Shown: positions 6,359-13,856, counted from the first letter of the stretch. The stretch: DNA of 14,062 nt from OPU3-GD-OMZ sp001901525 (GCA_963981505.1 CAXCEI010000037.1:1-14062); one strand, 5' to 3'. The notes: generated from the sequence alone by a model not told the origin. A program made the numbers and translations.

Positions 6359-7834
6359 ATGTCCAGTGCCCAATTCAATTTATTTAAAATTCGCGACCCT
6401 AAAATAAGAACCTTACACCTCACTTGGTTTGCTTTTTTTATCAGCTTTATGGTTTGGTTCTCACACGCCCCGCTGCTCGCCTTTATTCGAGACAGCATGG
6501 GACTCAGTGATCAAGAAATCAAAGTCCTACTCATCCTCAATGTTGCCTTCACCATTCCAGCGCGCATTATTGTCGGCATCTTGGTCGACAAATACGGCCC
6601 TAAACAATTATTCTCCAGCATCCTTATTTTAGGCGGGATAGTCTCCATCGGCTTCGCCAGTGCACAAAACTACCAACAACTGGCTATTATTCGTTTCTTT
6701 CTGGGATTTATCGGCGCCGGTTTTGTGGTCGGAATCCGAATGATCTCAGAATGGTTTCCGGCCCGGCAAACCGGTATTGCCCAAGGTATTTATGGCGGCT
6801 GGGGCAACTTCGGTTCTGCCGGTGCCGCCCTTATCTTACCCGCCCTCAGCCTACATTTTGGCGGCGATGACGGTTGGCGCTATGCCATTACAACGACCGG
6901 CTGCATTGCCATTTTATACGGCATTATTTATTACTTCAGTGTGTCCAACACCCCCAAAGGATCTACTTATTTCCGCCCTAAAAAAACCGGCGCCATGGAA
7001 GTCAGCAGCAAAAAAGACCTGTTGTTATACATCCTCATGAATCTGCCCATGTATTTAACATTGGCCGTACTGATCTGGAAACTGACGGATAAAATGCACT
7101 GGCTCCCCCCTCTAGCCGCGTACAGTGGTTACGGGCTTCTGACGATCCTCTACCTCTATCAAACTTGGAAAGTCATTCAGGTCAACAAACCCATACTCAC
7201 AGAGCAACCCCCAGAGCTATTACGCTACTCATTCAGCCAAGTTGCAATCCTTAACCTATGCTACCTGTTAACATTTGGCACCGAACTGGCTGTGGTTTCC
7301 ATGCTCCCTTTATTTTATGTCGACCATTTTGATCTTGACCCTATTTTGGCCGGCTTATTAGCCGGAATTTACCCGGTAATCAATCTCTTTGCCCGCCCGG
7401 CCGGAGGCTGGTTGAGCGATAAAATAGGCCGGAAAATCACCCTCGTTATCGCCACCCTAGGTATTTCCGCCACCTTCTTAAGCCTTGGACAGTTTACTTC
7501 TGACTGGCCGCTTTGGGTTGTCGTTACCGGAACCATTATTGGCGGTATTTTCTCTAAAGGCGGATCCGGTGCCGTTTACGCGATGGTACCCTTAATACAA
7601 CGTCGAATGACCGGACAAATCGCCGGCATGACCGGTGCCTTTGGCAATATTGGCGGCGTCATGTTTTTAACTGTTTTATCCTTTGTCGCACCGGGCACTT
7701 TCTTTATGGTCATTGGCGCTATGGGCTTAACCACGTTAATCCTCGTTACCCTTGTTCTAAAAGAACCTAAAGGACAAATGGCTGAAATCATGCCCGATGG
7801 CACAGTACATATGATTGATATTTCTAAAGATTAA
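6359..7834 (+). CDS. narK: NarK/NasA-type nitrate/nitrite transporter (MFS), copy 1
   Basis: This 491-residue major facilitator protein of the nitrate/nitrite porter family would bring nitrate across the inner membrane or exchange it for nitrite. Both nitrate signature motifs are present: GGWGNFG (146-152) and MTGAFGNIGG (424-433). Arg69 (in PAR) and Arg346 (in FARP) correspond in position to the substrate-binding arginines of E. coli NarK, and VDKYGPK and SDKIGRK are the MFS loop 2-3 and 8-9 motifs. I count 12 core membrane helices plus two extra hydrophobic segments (about 221-241 and 253-273) between core helices 6 and 7, beside a Lys-rich loop. The ATG at 6359 has only a weak purine stretch upstream. 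A sigma-54 promoter precedes the gene and a strong terminator lies about 140 nt after its stop. It is a tandem paralog of the next gene. The direction of transport cannot be deduced; uptake for assimilation is inferred from the nirB and glnK context. Confidence 0.94.
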   Translation: MSSAQFNLFKIRDPKIRTLHLTWFAFFISFMVWFSHAPLLAFIRDSMGLSDQEIKVLLILNVAFTIPARIIVGILVDKYGPKQLFSSILILGGIVSIGFASAQNYQQLAIIRFFLGFIGAGFVVGIRMISEWFPARQTGIAQGIYGGWGNFGSAGAALILPALSLHFGGDDGWRYAITTTGCIAILYGIIYYFSVSNTPKGSTYFRPKKTGAMEVSSKKDLLLYILMNLPMYLTLAVLIWKLTDKMHWLPPLAAYSGYGLLTILYLYQTWKVIQVNKPILTEQPPELLRYSFSQVAILNLCYLLTFGTELAVVSMLPLFYVDHFDLDPILAGLLAGIYPVINLFARPAGGWLSDKIGRKITLVIATLGISATFLSLGQFTSDWPLWVVVTGTIIGGIFSKGGSGAVYAMVPLIQRRMTGQIAGMTGAFGNIGGVMFLTVLSFVAPGTFFMVIGAMGLTTLILVTLVLKEPKGQMAEIMPDGTVHMIDISKD

Positions 7835-7975
7835 GTAAAAACAGCCCCTTTAAACGGTCATTGGATGTCACACAAATAATACTGCGCTATCGCTCCTGAT
7901 AAAAATAACGCAGCAATACGAGCACCCAAGCCGACAATAAAGCTTTTTAGGGTGAGACCGATCCAACCTCAACTG

Positions 7976-8024
7976 ACGTTTAGAGACTACCAACGCCGCT
8001 GGTAGCCTCTAAACGTTCTTTTTT
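7976..8024 (+). terminator. Rho-independent terminator after narK copy 1
   Basis: ACGTTTAGAGACTACCA (7976-7992) pairs with TGGTAGCCTCTAAACGT (8000-8016) around a 7-nt loop: 17 positions with one A-C mismatch. TCTTTTTT follows (8017-8024). The T-run direction shows it stops plus-strand transcription. It lies 141 nt after the stop codon, so the narK transcript would carry a long 3' untranslated tail. It also separates copy 1 from copy 2, which has its own promoter. Confidence 0.9.
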
Positions 8025-8360
8025 AGAAAAAAGATATCACTAAACAATCAAATGACCTCTGATCAGAACACCGATAGTACGCCAACTAGCGGTATTCCAG
8101 CCACTTGACCTAATGAAGATGAGCCCGCACCCTCTTTCCATAGCCTCACGCTGCGACTCGATAACCCCCGCCTTTCAAACAAATCCTGTTTTTTTACCTA
8201 CCTTGCCGACCATCAACACCCTTCAACCTCAACGAATCACCTAGCGCACTGACAGTAACCGCACCAAAAAAACAGAACTAAGTTCATTTTTGGGTCAATT
8301 ATGACCACCGCCGCTAAGTATTGCAGAGCAAACCATTGATTAGCACTCAAACATAACAAC

Positions 8361-8375
8361 TGGCGTGATTGTTGC
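8361..8375 (+). promoter_or_regulatory. Sigma-54 (-24/-12) promoter of the second narK
   Basis: TGGCGTGATTGTTGC has GG (8362-8363) and GC (8374-8375) 10 nt apart and matches 9 of 11 defined RpoN positions. It shares most of its bases, including the TGTTGCTTT after it, with the promoter of narK copy 1, so the promoter was probably duplicated with the gene. The predicted start is near 8387, with a leader of about 29 nt. Confidence 0.72.
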
Positions 8376-8404
8376 TTTCATTCAACATCAAAAGGCTTCT
8401 AATC

Positions 8405-8410
8405 AAAGGA
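8405..8410 (+). promoter_or_regulatory. Ribosome binding site fixing the start of narK copy 2
   Basis: AAAGGA lies 5 nt before the ATG at 8416. The open frame extends upstream to a GTG at 8365, but that codon sits inside the sigma-54 promoter and upstream of the predicted transcript start. Starting at 8416 also gives an N-terminus (MSDQQFNLFKFRDPKIKTLH) that aligns with copy 1. Confidence 0.85.
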
Positions 8411-8415
8411 AAAAC

Positions 8416-9900
8416 ATGTCTGACCAACAATTCAATTTATTTAAATTTCGTGATCCGAAAATAAAAACCTTACACCTCACCTGGTTTGCCTTCTTTTTAA
8501 GTTTTATGGTTTGGTTCTCACACGCCCCCCTGCTCGCCTTTATTCGAGACAGCATGAGCATCAGTGATCAAGAAATCAAAGTCCTACTCATCCTCAATGT
8601 TGCCTTCACCATTCCAGCGCGCATTATTGTCGGCATCTTGGTCGACAAATACGGCCCTAAACAATTATTCTCCAGCATCCTTATTGTAGGCGGAATCGTC
8701 TCCATCGGCTTTGCCTGTGCACAAAACTACCAACAACTGGCTATTATCCGTTTCTTTCTAGGATTTGTTGGCGCCGGGTTTGTGGTCGGTATCCGAATGA
8801 TCTCAGAATGGTTTCCCGCCCGTCAAACCGGTATCGCCCAAGGTATTTATGGCGGCTGGGGAAACTTTGGCTCTGCCGGTGCTGCCCTCATGTTACCTGC
8901 CTTAACACTGTATTTTGGCGGTGTTGACGGCTGGCGCTACGCGATTGCTAGCACCGGTAGTCTGGCTATTTTATACGGCATTATTTATTTCTTCAGTGTG
9001 TCCAATACCCCCAAAGGCTCTACTTATTTCCGCCCTAAAAAAACCGGTGGCATGGAAGTCAGCAGCAAAAAGGATTTATTGCTCTATGCCTTGATGAACC
9101 TTCCTCTGTACTTAACCTTAGCAGCCATTATCTGGAAACTCGCCGATAAAATGCATTGGCTATCTCCGGTAACCGCCTACAGCGCCTACGGATTACTGGC
9201 CCTAGTCTACTGTTATCAAACATTTAAGGTTATCCAAATCAATAAATCGCTCTTCCATACCGCCCCACCCGAACATCAATGCTATTCATTTAGCCAGGTC
9301 GCCACGCTAAACTTTTGCTACTTACTCACTTTTGGTACTGAACTCGCTGTCGTCTCAATGCTGCCGTTATTTTATGTTGATAACTTCCACGTTGAGCCTA
9401 TTACAGCAGGCTTGTTAGCCGGCATTTATCCGGTGATCAACCTTTTTGCCCGCCCAGCAGGGGGCTGGCTAAGCGATAAGATTGGCCGAAAAATAACACT
9501 CGTCATTGCAACCGCCGGTGTTTCTGTTACTTTCTTGGGCCTTGGGCAATTCACCCCCGACTGGCCACTGTGGGTTTTCGTTACCGGAACCATTATTGGC
9601 GGCCTTTTTTCCCAAAGCGGATCGGGCGCTGTTTTCGCCATGGTACCTCTCATCCAACGCCGAATGACTGGACAAATCGCCGGCATGACCGGTGCCTTTG
9701 GCAACATTGGCGGCGTTCTGTTTTTAATTGTGCTGTCTATTGTTGCTCCAAGCACCTTCTTTATGGCCATTGGCGCCATCGGTTTGTTAACCTTCATTCT
9801 CATTGCCCTCGTGCTCAAAGAACCCAAAGGACAAATGACCGAAGTCATGCCTGATGGTACGGTGCATATGATCGATATTTCCAAACAGAGTCCAAATTAA
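8416..9900 (+). CDS. narK: NarK/NasA-type nitrate/nitrite transporter (MFS), copy 2
   Basis: This 494-residue close paralog of the preceding transporter aligns end to end with few gaps. It keeps every functional mark: PAR and FARP arginines, GGWGNFG, MTGAFGNIGG, both MFS loop motifs and the two additional hydrophobic segments between core helices 6 and 7. Differences concentrate in helices 6 to 7 and the extra segment, for example ITTTGCIAILYGIIYYF against IASTGSLAILYGIIYFF. At the DNA level the copies share a 125-bp stretch with no difference at all, while elsewhere third positions vary freely. The start is set at 8416. The stop is followed after 63 nt by the phosphatase-kinase gene with no terminator between, so the two are probably cotranscribed from the sigma-54 promoter. 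Whether the copies differ in affinity or in nitrate/nitrite preference cannot be read from the sequence. Confidence 0.93.
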   Translation: MSDQQFNLFKFRDPKIKTLHLTWFAFFLSFMVWFSHAPLLAFIRDSMSISDQEIKVLLILNVAFTIPARIIVGILVDKYGPKQLFSSILIVGGIVSIGFACAQNYQQLAIIRFFLGFVGAGFVVGIRMISEWFPARQTGIAQGIYGGWGNFGSAGAALMLPALTLYFGGVDGWRYAIASTGSLAILYGIIYFFSVSNTPKGSTYFRPKKTGGMEVSSKKDLLLYALMNLPLYLTLAAIIWKLADKMHWLSPVTAYSAYGLLALVYCYQTFKVIQINKSLFHTAPPEHQCYSFSQVATLNFCYLLTFGTELAVVSMLPLFYVDNFHVEPITAGLLAGIYPVINLFARPAGGWLSDKIGRKITLVIATAGVSVTFLGLGQFTPDWPLWVFVTGTIIGGLFSQSGSGAVFAMVPLIQRRMTGQIAGMTGAFGNIGGVLFLIVLSIVAPSTFFMAIGAIGLLTFILIALVLKEPKGQMTEVMPDGTVHMIDISKQSPN

Positions 9901-9963
9901 ATAAATACCGCGACACTGCAGGTCTTATAATGGTTTAAAAAAATGAAACTCGCACCCTAATAC

Positions 9964-11697
9964 ATGCGTAAAAACTCACTTAAGATCACTCTGGGCCAAC
10001 GCAGTGAAGCTGGCATTAAGACCGACAATGAAGACTTTTATGGCTACGCGGAACCCACAGAGCCTCAACTGACCCTTAAAGGGGCCAGCGTTGTTATTGC
10101 CGATGGCATGAGCACCAGCGATGCCGGCAAAAGAGCCAGTCATGCTTGTGTCATTGGTTTTTTAAGCGACTACTACAGCACACCTGAAAGCTGGTCGGTC
10201 ATGAAATCCTGCCAGCAAATCTTGTCGGCCACTAACACATGGCTCTATAGCCAAGGGCAATCTAAATATCAATCCAGCAAAGGAATGGTCAGCACCCTGA
10301 GTATTCTCATCCTCAAATCTAATACGGCCCATATTTTTCACATCGGAGATTCACGTATTTATCGCCTACGTGACGGTACGCTGGAACAACTCACCCGCGA
10401 CCATCGGATCTGGGTTTCCGAAGAAAAAAATTATCTCAACCGCGCCATGGGCATTGAACCGCGGCTCGATGTTGACCACCGCACCACTACGCTACTGAAA
10501 GACGACACCTTTATTCTGACGACCGATGGCGTTCATGACTTTATTGATGACAAAACGATTAAAAAGATCGTAAAAAAACACAACACCCCACAAGAGGCCG
10601 CCGACCAACTTATTGAAAAAGCCAATGCCAATCACAGCGATGATAATTTAACCTGCCAAGTTCTTCGCATTGACTCACTGCCAACCGTTGCCAAAGACGA
10701 AATTCTGAAACAACACAAAAACCTGCCCTTCCCCCCTTTTCTTGACCCGGGCATGATCCTTGACGGCTACCGCATTGAAAAAGAATTACACGCCAATAAA
10801 CGAACCCAAATCTATCAAGCCTATGACACGCAAACAGACACTCGGGTTATCTTAAAATCACCTTCTGTTCTTTATGAAGACGACCCTCATTATATAGAGC
10901 ATTTCCTCCATGAGGAATGGGCGGGAAAGCGCGTTAATCATAAAAACTTACTCACCATACTAGAGCCCGACCGACCTAAAAGCTGCATCTATTATGTCAC
11001 TGAATTCTTAGAGGGCATGACGCTGCGCGACTGGATAACAAACCACCCCAAACCCGACATCAAAGAGGTCATTCAAATCATTAACCAAATTATTCATGGA
11101 CTGCATGCTATGCACCACATGGAAATGCTTCATCAAGACCTGAAGCCTGAAAACATTATGATTGACAACACCGGAGCGGTCAAAATAATTGACTTTGGTT
11201 CGGTTAAAATTGCCGGTATTGAGGAAATAACGCCTCTGGAATTGCACAAGGAAAAGAACATTCTCGGCACACTGAACTATACCGCGCCCGAGTACCATTT
11301 TAATCACCGCGGCTCGGTTAATTCAGATCTTTATTCATTAGGCGTTATCACTTATGAAATGCTCACCGGACACTTGCCCTATGGTAAGGACATGCCTGAA
11401 AAACCCACTAAAATGAACCTGTCTAAACTAAGCTATGTTTCTAGCTTTCATCACAACCCGATGATCCCGTTATGGATAGATATTACCCTTAAAAAAGCAA
11501 CCACCATTAACCCTCAAATGCGCTACGAACAGCTGTCTGAATTTATTTATGACCTGAAACACCCTAATCCCGCCGCTCTGACCGGAACCTCTCATCTTCC
11601 ACTCGCCCAAAAAAACCCGCTTATTTTCTGGAAAGCCGTTGCCAGCATATTGCTCATAAGTAACTTCGTGCTAGCGTATTTCCTGATCCAGTCGTAA
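9964..11697 (+). CDS. Bifunctional PP2C-type phosphatase / Ser-Thr protein kinase, membrane-anchored
   Basis: This 577-residue fusion has a PP2C-type phosphatase in its first ~240 residues and a eukaryotic-like Ser/Thr kinase from about 268 to 535. Phosphatase metal-site motifs are intact: DNED (21-24), ADG (46-48), GDSR (128-131), TTDG (186-189) and DDN (226-228). In the kinase, Lys298 (VILK) is the likely ATP lysine, HQDLKPEN (390-397) the catalytic loop with Asp392, DFG at 410-412 and APE at 441-443. The glycine-rich loop is degenerate (ELHANKRTQIYQA, no glycine), and the usual HRD arginine is Gln. Residues about 552-575 form one membrane helix, leaving both enzymes in the cytoplasm. It follows narK copy 2 by 63 nt. 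The neighbourhood resembles, from memory, the Pseudomonas cluster where such a kinase lies between nirB and the nitrate transporter gene, suggesting a role in regulating nitrate uptake. That role and the targets are inference. The SD before the ATG is poor, and a consensus TATAAT lies at 9926-9931. Confidence 0.93.
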   Translation: MRKNSLKITLGQRSEAGIKTDNEDFYGYAEPTEPQLTLKGASVVIADGMSTSDAGKRASHACVIGFLSDYYSTPESWSVMKSCQQILSATNTWLYSQGQSKYQSSKGMVSTLSILILKSNTAHIFHIGDSRIYRLRDGTLEQLTRDHRIWVSEEKNYLNRAMGIEPRLDVDHRTTTLLKDDTFILTTDGVHDFIDDKTIKKIVKKHNTPQEAADQLIEKANANHSDDNLTCQVLRIDSLPTVAKDEILKQHKNLPFPPFLDPGMILDGYRIEKELHANKRTQIYQAYDTQTDTRVILKSPSVLYEDDPHYIEHFLHEEWAGKRVNHKNLLTILEPDRPKSCIYYVTEFLEGMTLRDWITNHPKPDIKEVIQIINQIIHGLHAMHHMEMLHQDLKPENIMIDNTGAVKIIDFGSVKIAGIEEITPLELHKEKNILGTLNYTAPEYHFNHRGSVNSDLYSLGVITYEMLTGHLPYGKDMPEKPTKMNLSKLSYVSSFHHNPMIPLWIDITLKKATTINPQMRYEQLSEFIYDLKHPNPAALTGTSHLPLAQKNPLIFWKAVASILLISNFVLAYFLIQS

Positions 11698-11837
11698 TCA
11701 ATTATTTATTCGCCGAAAAAGCGTCTACAAGTCCGCCCCGATTGATCCTAGCTCTCGACTCATCGAGGACTAAAAATATCCACGACGCTAACGCGCCGTT
11801 TCCATGATTTTCAACGCAAACCCCTAAACAATCGCGC

Positions 11838-11870
11838 AAAAAAAAACGGGTGCCTTAAGCACCCGTTTTT
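11838..11870. terminator. Bidirectional rho-independent terminator between the kinase gene and amtB
   Basis: CGGGTGC (11847-11853) and GCACCCG (11859-11865) form a perfect 7-bp stem around CTTAA, flanked by a run of nine A's (11838-11846) on the left and TTTTT (11866-11870) on the right. The symmetric A and T tracts allow termination from both directions, which suits the convergent phosphatase-kinase and amtB genes. It is about 20 bp past the amtB stop and 150 bp past the kinase stop. Confidence 0.93.
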
Positions 11871-11890
11871 CACTCACTTTACAACAGTTT

Positions 11891-13144
11891 TTATAATTTA
11901 CCCGAATCAGTAAATTCCGGATAAGCTTCCACACCACACTCAGAGTAATCAACCCCTTGATGCTCTTGCTCTTCAGTCACCCGAATACCTATTACCGCTT
12001 TAATAATGCTCCAGACAATCAAGCTACTGACCAATACAAAGCCTAAAATAGTGCCTAAACCAATCATCTGTGCTTTAAAGGTTGCATCGGGATTAGAGAG
12101 ACACACAGCCAACAGCCCCCACATACCGACCACACCGTGCACCGAAATCGCACCGACAGGATCATCAATTTTAAGTTTATCCAGATTAACAATCGAAAAG
12201 ACTACCAATATACCACCGACCATACCGATACCGGTTGCCAGTAACGGTGTAGGCGTTAAGGGTTCTGCGGTAATAGCAACTAAGCCTGCCAAAGCACCAT
12301 TTAAGACCATCGTCAAATCTGCTTTACCAAACATCAACTGAGAAGTCAGCAGTGCTGCAATCACGCCGCCGGCTGCCGCTGCATTGGTATTAACAAAAAC
12401 TAACGCGACAGCATTAGCTTCAGCAACATCAGTCACTTTAAGTTCTGAACCACCGTTGAATCCAAACCAGCCTAACCAAAGAATAAAAGTTCCCAATGTT
12501 GCTAATGGCATATTACTACCCGGAATCGGGTGTATTTCACCGTTTTTACCGTATTTACCCAAACGAGGTCCTAACAATAAAACCCCGGCAAACGCTGCGG
12601 CCGCGCCACATAAATGCACCACGCCTGAGCCGGCAAAATCAAGAAATCCTAAGGCATCTAAGAAACCACCGCCCCATTTCCAATACCCTTGCAGAGGATA
12701 AATAAAACCCGTTAAGAAAACACAAAAAATCAGAAATGACCAGAGTTTCATTCGCTCAGCTACGGCACCTGAAACAATTGACATCGCGGTGGCGACAAAA
12801 ACAACCTGAAAGAAAAAGTCTGACATGCCGGAATAGTAAGTATCACCATTACTCGCGATCACATCGGCTGCAGCATTATCGCCGCCTAATAAGAAACTCA
12901 CGCCCGGCCAGAAACTATTGACCGCCTCACCCGGATACATAATGTTATAACCGCATAACATATACATCGTACAGGCGATAGCGAATAAGCACACATTCTT
13001 GGTTAAAATTTCTGTTGTATTTTTAGAACGGACCAGGCCTGCCTCCAGCATAGAAAAACCAGCCGCCATCCACATTACAAAGGCACCCATCACTAAAAAA
13101 TAAAACGTGTCCAGGGCATAACTTAATTCAATTACTTGTTCCAC
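11891..13144 (-). CDS. amtB: Ammonium transporter AmtB
   Basis: This 417-residue Amt/MEP/Rh-family ammonium channel conducts ammonia/ammonium across the inner membrane. The family signature DFAGSGVVHLCGAAAAFAG spans 169-187. The twin pore histidines are His177 (GVVH) and His336 (SVHG); the Phe-rich stretch SDFFFQVVFVATAMS (108-122) supplies the Phe gate, and AERMK follows. The C-terminal cytosolic tail (EEQEHQGVDYSECGVEAYPEF) matches the conserved region that communicates with GlnK. Eleven membrane helices are expected. No cleavable signal peptide is evident. The start is a GTG at 13144, with a good SD (GGTGAGG at 13153-13159, 8 nt spacing); no ATG gives a better N-terminus. glnK ends 40 nt upstream and no promoter is seen between them, so this is the second gene of a glnK-amtB operon. 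Confidence 0.97.
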   Translation of the reverse strand: MEQVIELSYALDTFYFLVMGAFVMWMAAGFSMLEAGLVRSKNTTEILTKNVCLFAIACTMYMLCGYNIMYPGEAVNSFWPGVSFLLGGDNAAADVIASNGDTYYSGMSDFFFQVVFVATAMSIVSGAVAERMKLWSFLIFCVFLTGFIYPLQGYWKWGGGFLDALGFLDFAGSGVVHLCGAAAAFAGVLLLGPRLGKYGKNGEIHPIPGSNMPLATLGTFILWLGWFGFNGGSELKVTDVAEANAVALVFVNTNAAAAGGVIAALLTSQLMFGKADLTMVLNGALAGLVAITAEPLTPTPLLATGIGMVGGILVVFSIVNLDKLKIDDPVGAISVHGVVGMWGLLAVCLSNPDATFKAQMIGLGTILGFVLVSSLIVWSIIKAVIGIRVTEEQEHQGVDYSECGVEAYPEFTDSGKL

Positions 13145-13184
13145 AATATATACCTCACCATTAATATAGTATTACTAAATCTGC

Positions 13185-13523
13185 TTACAGGGCTTCTTCA
13201 CCTGTTTCACCGGTACGAATACGTACCACTTGTTCAAGTGCACTCACAAAAACCTTACCGTCACCAATCTTGCCGGTATTGGCAGTTTGTGAAATAGCCT
13301 CCACGGCGGCTTGAACCAAATCATCTGCAACAGCGGCTTCCAGCTTCACTTTAGGTAAAAAATCAACGACATATTCCGCTCCCCGATAAAGCTCTGTATG
13401 GCCTTTCTGACGTCCAAAGCCTTTCACTTCAGTCACCGTTACCCCAGAAACCCCAACCTCAGACAAAGCCTCACGGACATCATCTAGTTTGAAAGGTTTA
13501 ATTATTGCTGTAATCAATTTCAT
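13185..13523 (-). CDS. glnK: Nitrogen regulatory protein P-II, GlnK
   Basis: This 112-residue trimeric PII signal protein senses 2-oxoglutarate, ATP/ADP and glutamine-dependent uridylylation, and blocks AmtB when nitrogen is plentiful. The T-loop with Tyr51 (ELYRGAEYVVDFLPK) carries the uridylylation tyrosine, and TGKIGDGKVFV (about 83-93) is the nucleotide-binding B-loop. The C-terminus (RIRTGETGEEAL) is typical, and length and start match the family. The ATG at 13523 has AAGGAGAG 6 nt upstream, a strong site. Linkage to amtB argues for GlnK rather than GlnB. A near-consensus sigma-54 promoter and NtrC-type dyads lie upstream, as expected for a nitrogen-limitation operon. Confidence 0.97.
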   Translation of the reverse strand: MKLITAIIKPFKLDDVREALSEVGVSGVTVTEVKGFGRQKGHTELYRGAEYVVDFLPKVKLEAAVADDLVQAAVEAISQTANTGKIGDGKVFVSALEQVVRIRTGETGEEAL

Positions 13524-13563
13524 CTAAAACTCTCCTTACGATTTAATATCAGTTAACTCTTGA

Positions 13564-13578
13564 GCAAATATCTTGCCA
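13564..13578 (-). promoter_or_regulatory. Sigma-54 (-24/-12) promoter of glnK-amtB
   Basis: On the minus strand 13578 to 13564 reads TGGCAAGATATTTGC. GG (13577-13576) and GC (13565-13564) are 10 nt apart, and 10 of 11 defined RpoN positions match. The expected start near 13552 gives a leader of about 29 nt before the glnK ATG, the same layout as at nirB. Confidence 0.88.
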
Positions 13579-13676
13579 AAAAAGAAAAAAAGACAAAATA
13601 CCTTTTACTTACAAGTACTTATCCATCTAAGAAACCCCTATATCTGACCCAGCCAACTCACGAAACAACCCGGCAC

Positions 13677-13691
13677 GCACTCTTTTAGATC
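13677..13691. promoter_or_regulatory. Weak NtrC-type site, promoter-proximal (glnK)
   Basis: GCACTCTTTTAGATC has one perfect half-site (GCACT) and a degraded second half. It differs from the strong dyad at 13709-13723 at only a few positions. The two centres (13684 and 13716) are 32 bp apart, the spacing of paired NtrC sites at enteric glnA. The centre is about 130 bp upstream of the predicted glnK start. Confidence 0.45.
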
Positions 13692-13708
13692 GGCATGCCC
13701 CTCGATAG

Positions 13709-13723
13709 GCACTTTTTTAGTGC
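13709..13723. promoter_or_regulatory. NtrC-type enhancer dyad (glnK)
   Basis: GCACTTTTTTAGTGC is a perfect GCACT-N5-AGTGC dyad fitting the NtrC consensus GCAC-N7-GTGC, followed by the consensus A. Its centre is about 164 bp upstream of the predicted glnK start site. It lies in the divergent region shared with the gene at 13946, so it might serve both directions. Confidence 0.75.
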
Positions 13724-13856
13724 ATAAATACAACAAGCCATACCCCTCAGGCCCTGTAAACCCAAGGACCGCCTCATCTCATGACTCGCTTGTTGCAATA
13801 AAGCAACGACTGTGTCTTTTTTAGAACAAAAATCTTTTCTTTTTTTTAAAACCTGC

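Larger units (their letters stand above)
7835..8415. other. Intergenic region between the two narK copies
   Basis: These 581 bp hold no convincing gene. They contain, in order, an untranslated tail after copy 1, a strong terminator (7976-8024), a dyad ACCGATAGT/ACTAGCGGT with a 6-nt spacer and one mismatch (8070-8093), a perfect dyad GGTCA-N4-TGACC (8293-8306), and the sigma-54 promoter of copy 2 (8361-8375). Scattered GCAC half-sites occur but none forms a full NtrC dyad. The spacer is unusually long for this window. Confidence 0.6.

Noticed and set aside
8365..8415. Upstream GTG start for narK copy 2, adding 17 residues
   Set aside because: The codon lies inside the sigma-54 promoter, before the expected transcript start, and has no SD; the ATG at 8416 has AAAGGA and aligns with copy 1.
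9426..9884. 152-codon open frame antisense to narK copy 2, and similar antisense frames within nirB and amtB
   Set aside because: They mirror strongly supported genes, have low-complexity compositions, and show no SD or recognisable domain.
9943..9960. Five-codon open frame (ATG to TAA) just before the phosphatase-kinase gene
   Set aside because: There is no SD and nothing beyond chance length to support a leader peptide.
11847..11865. GGGTGC-N5-GCACCC, considered as an NtrC site
   Set aside because: The half-sites are inverted relative to NtrC (GGTGC before GCACC), and the A and T flanks between convergent genes identify a bidirectional terminator.
13792..13807. GTTGC-N6-GCAAC hairpin considered as a terminator
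   Set aside because: The stem is only 5 bp and the T-run starts about 10 nt after it, too far for an intrinsic terminator.
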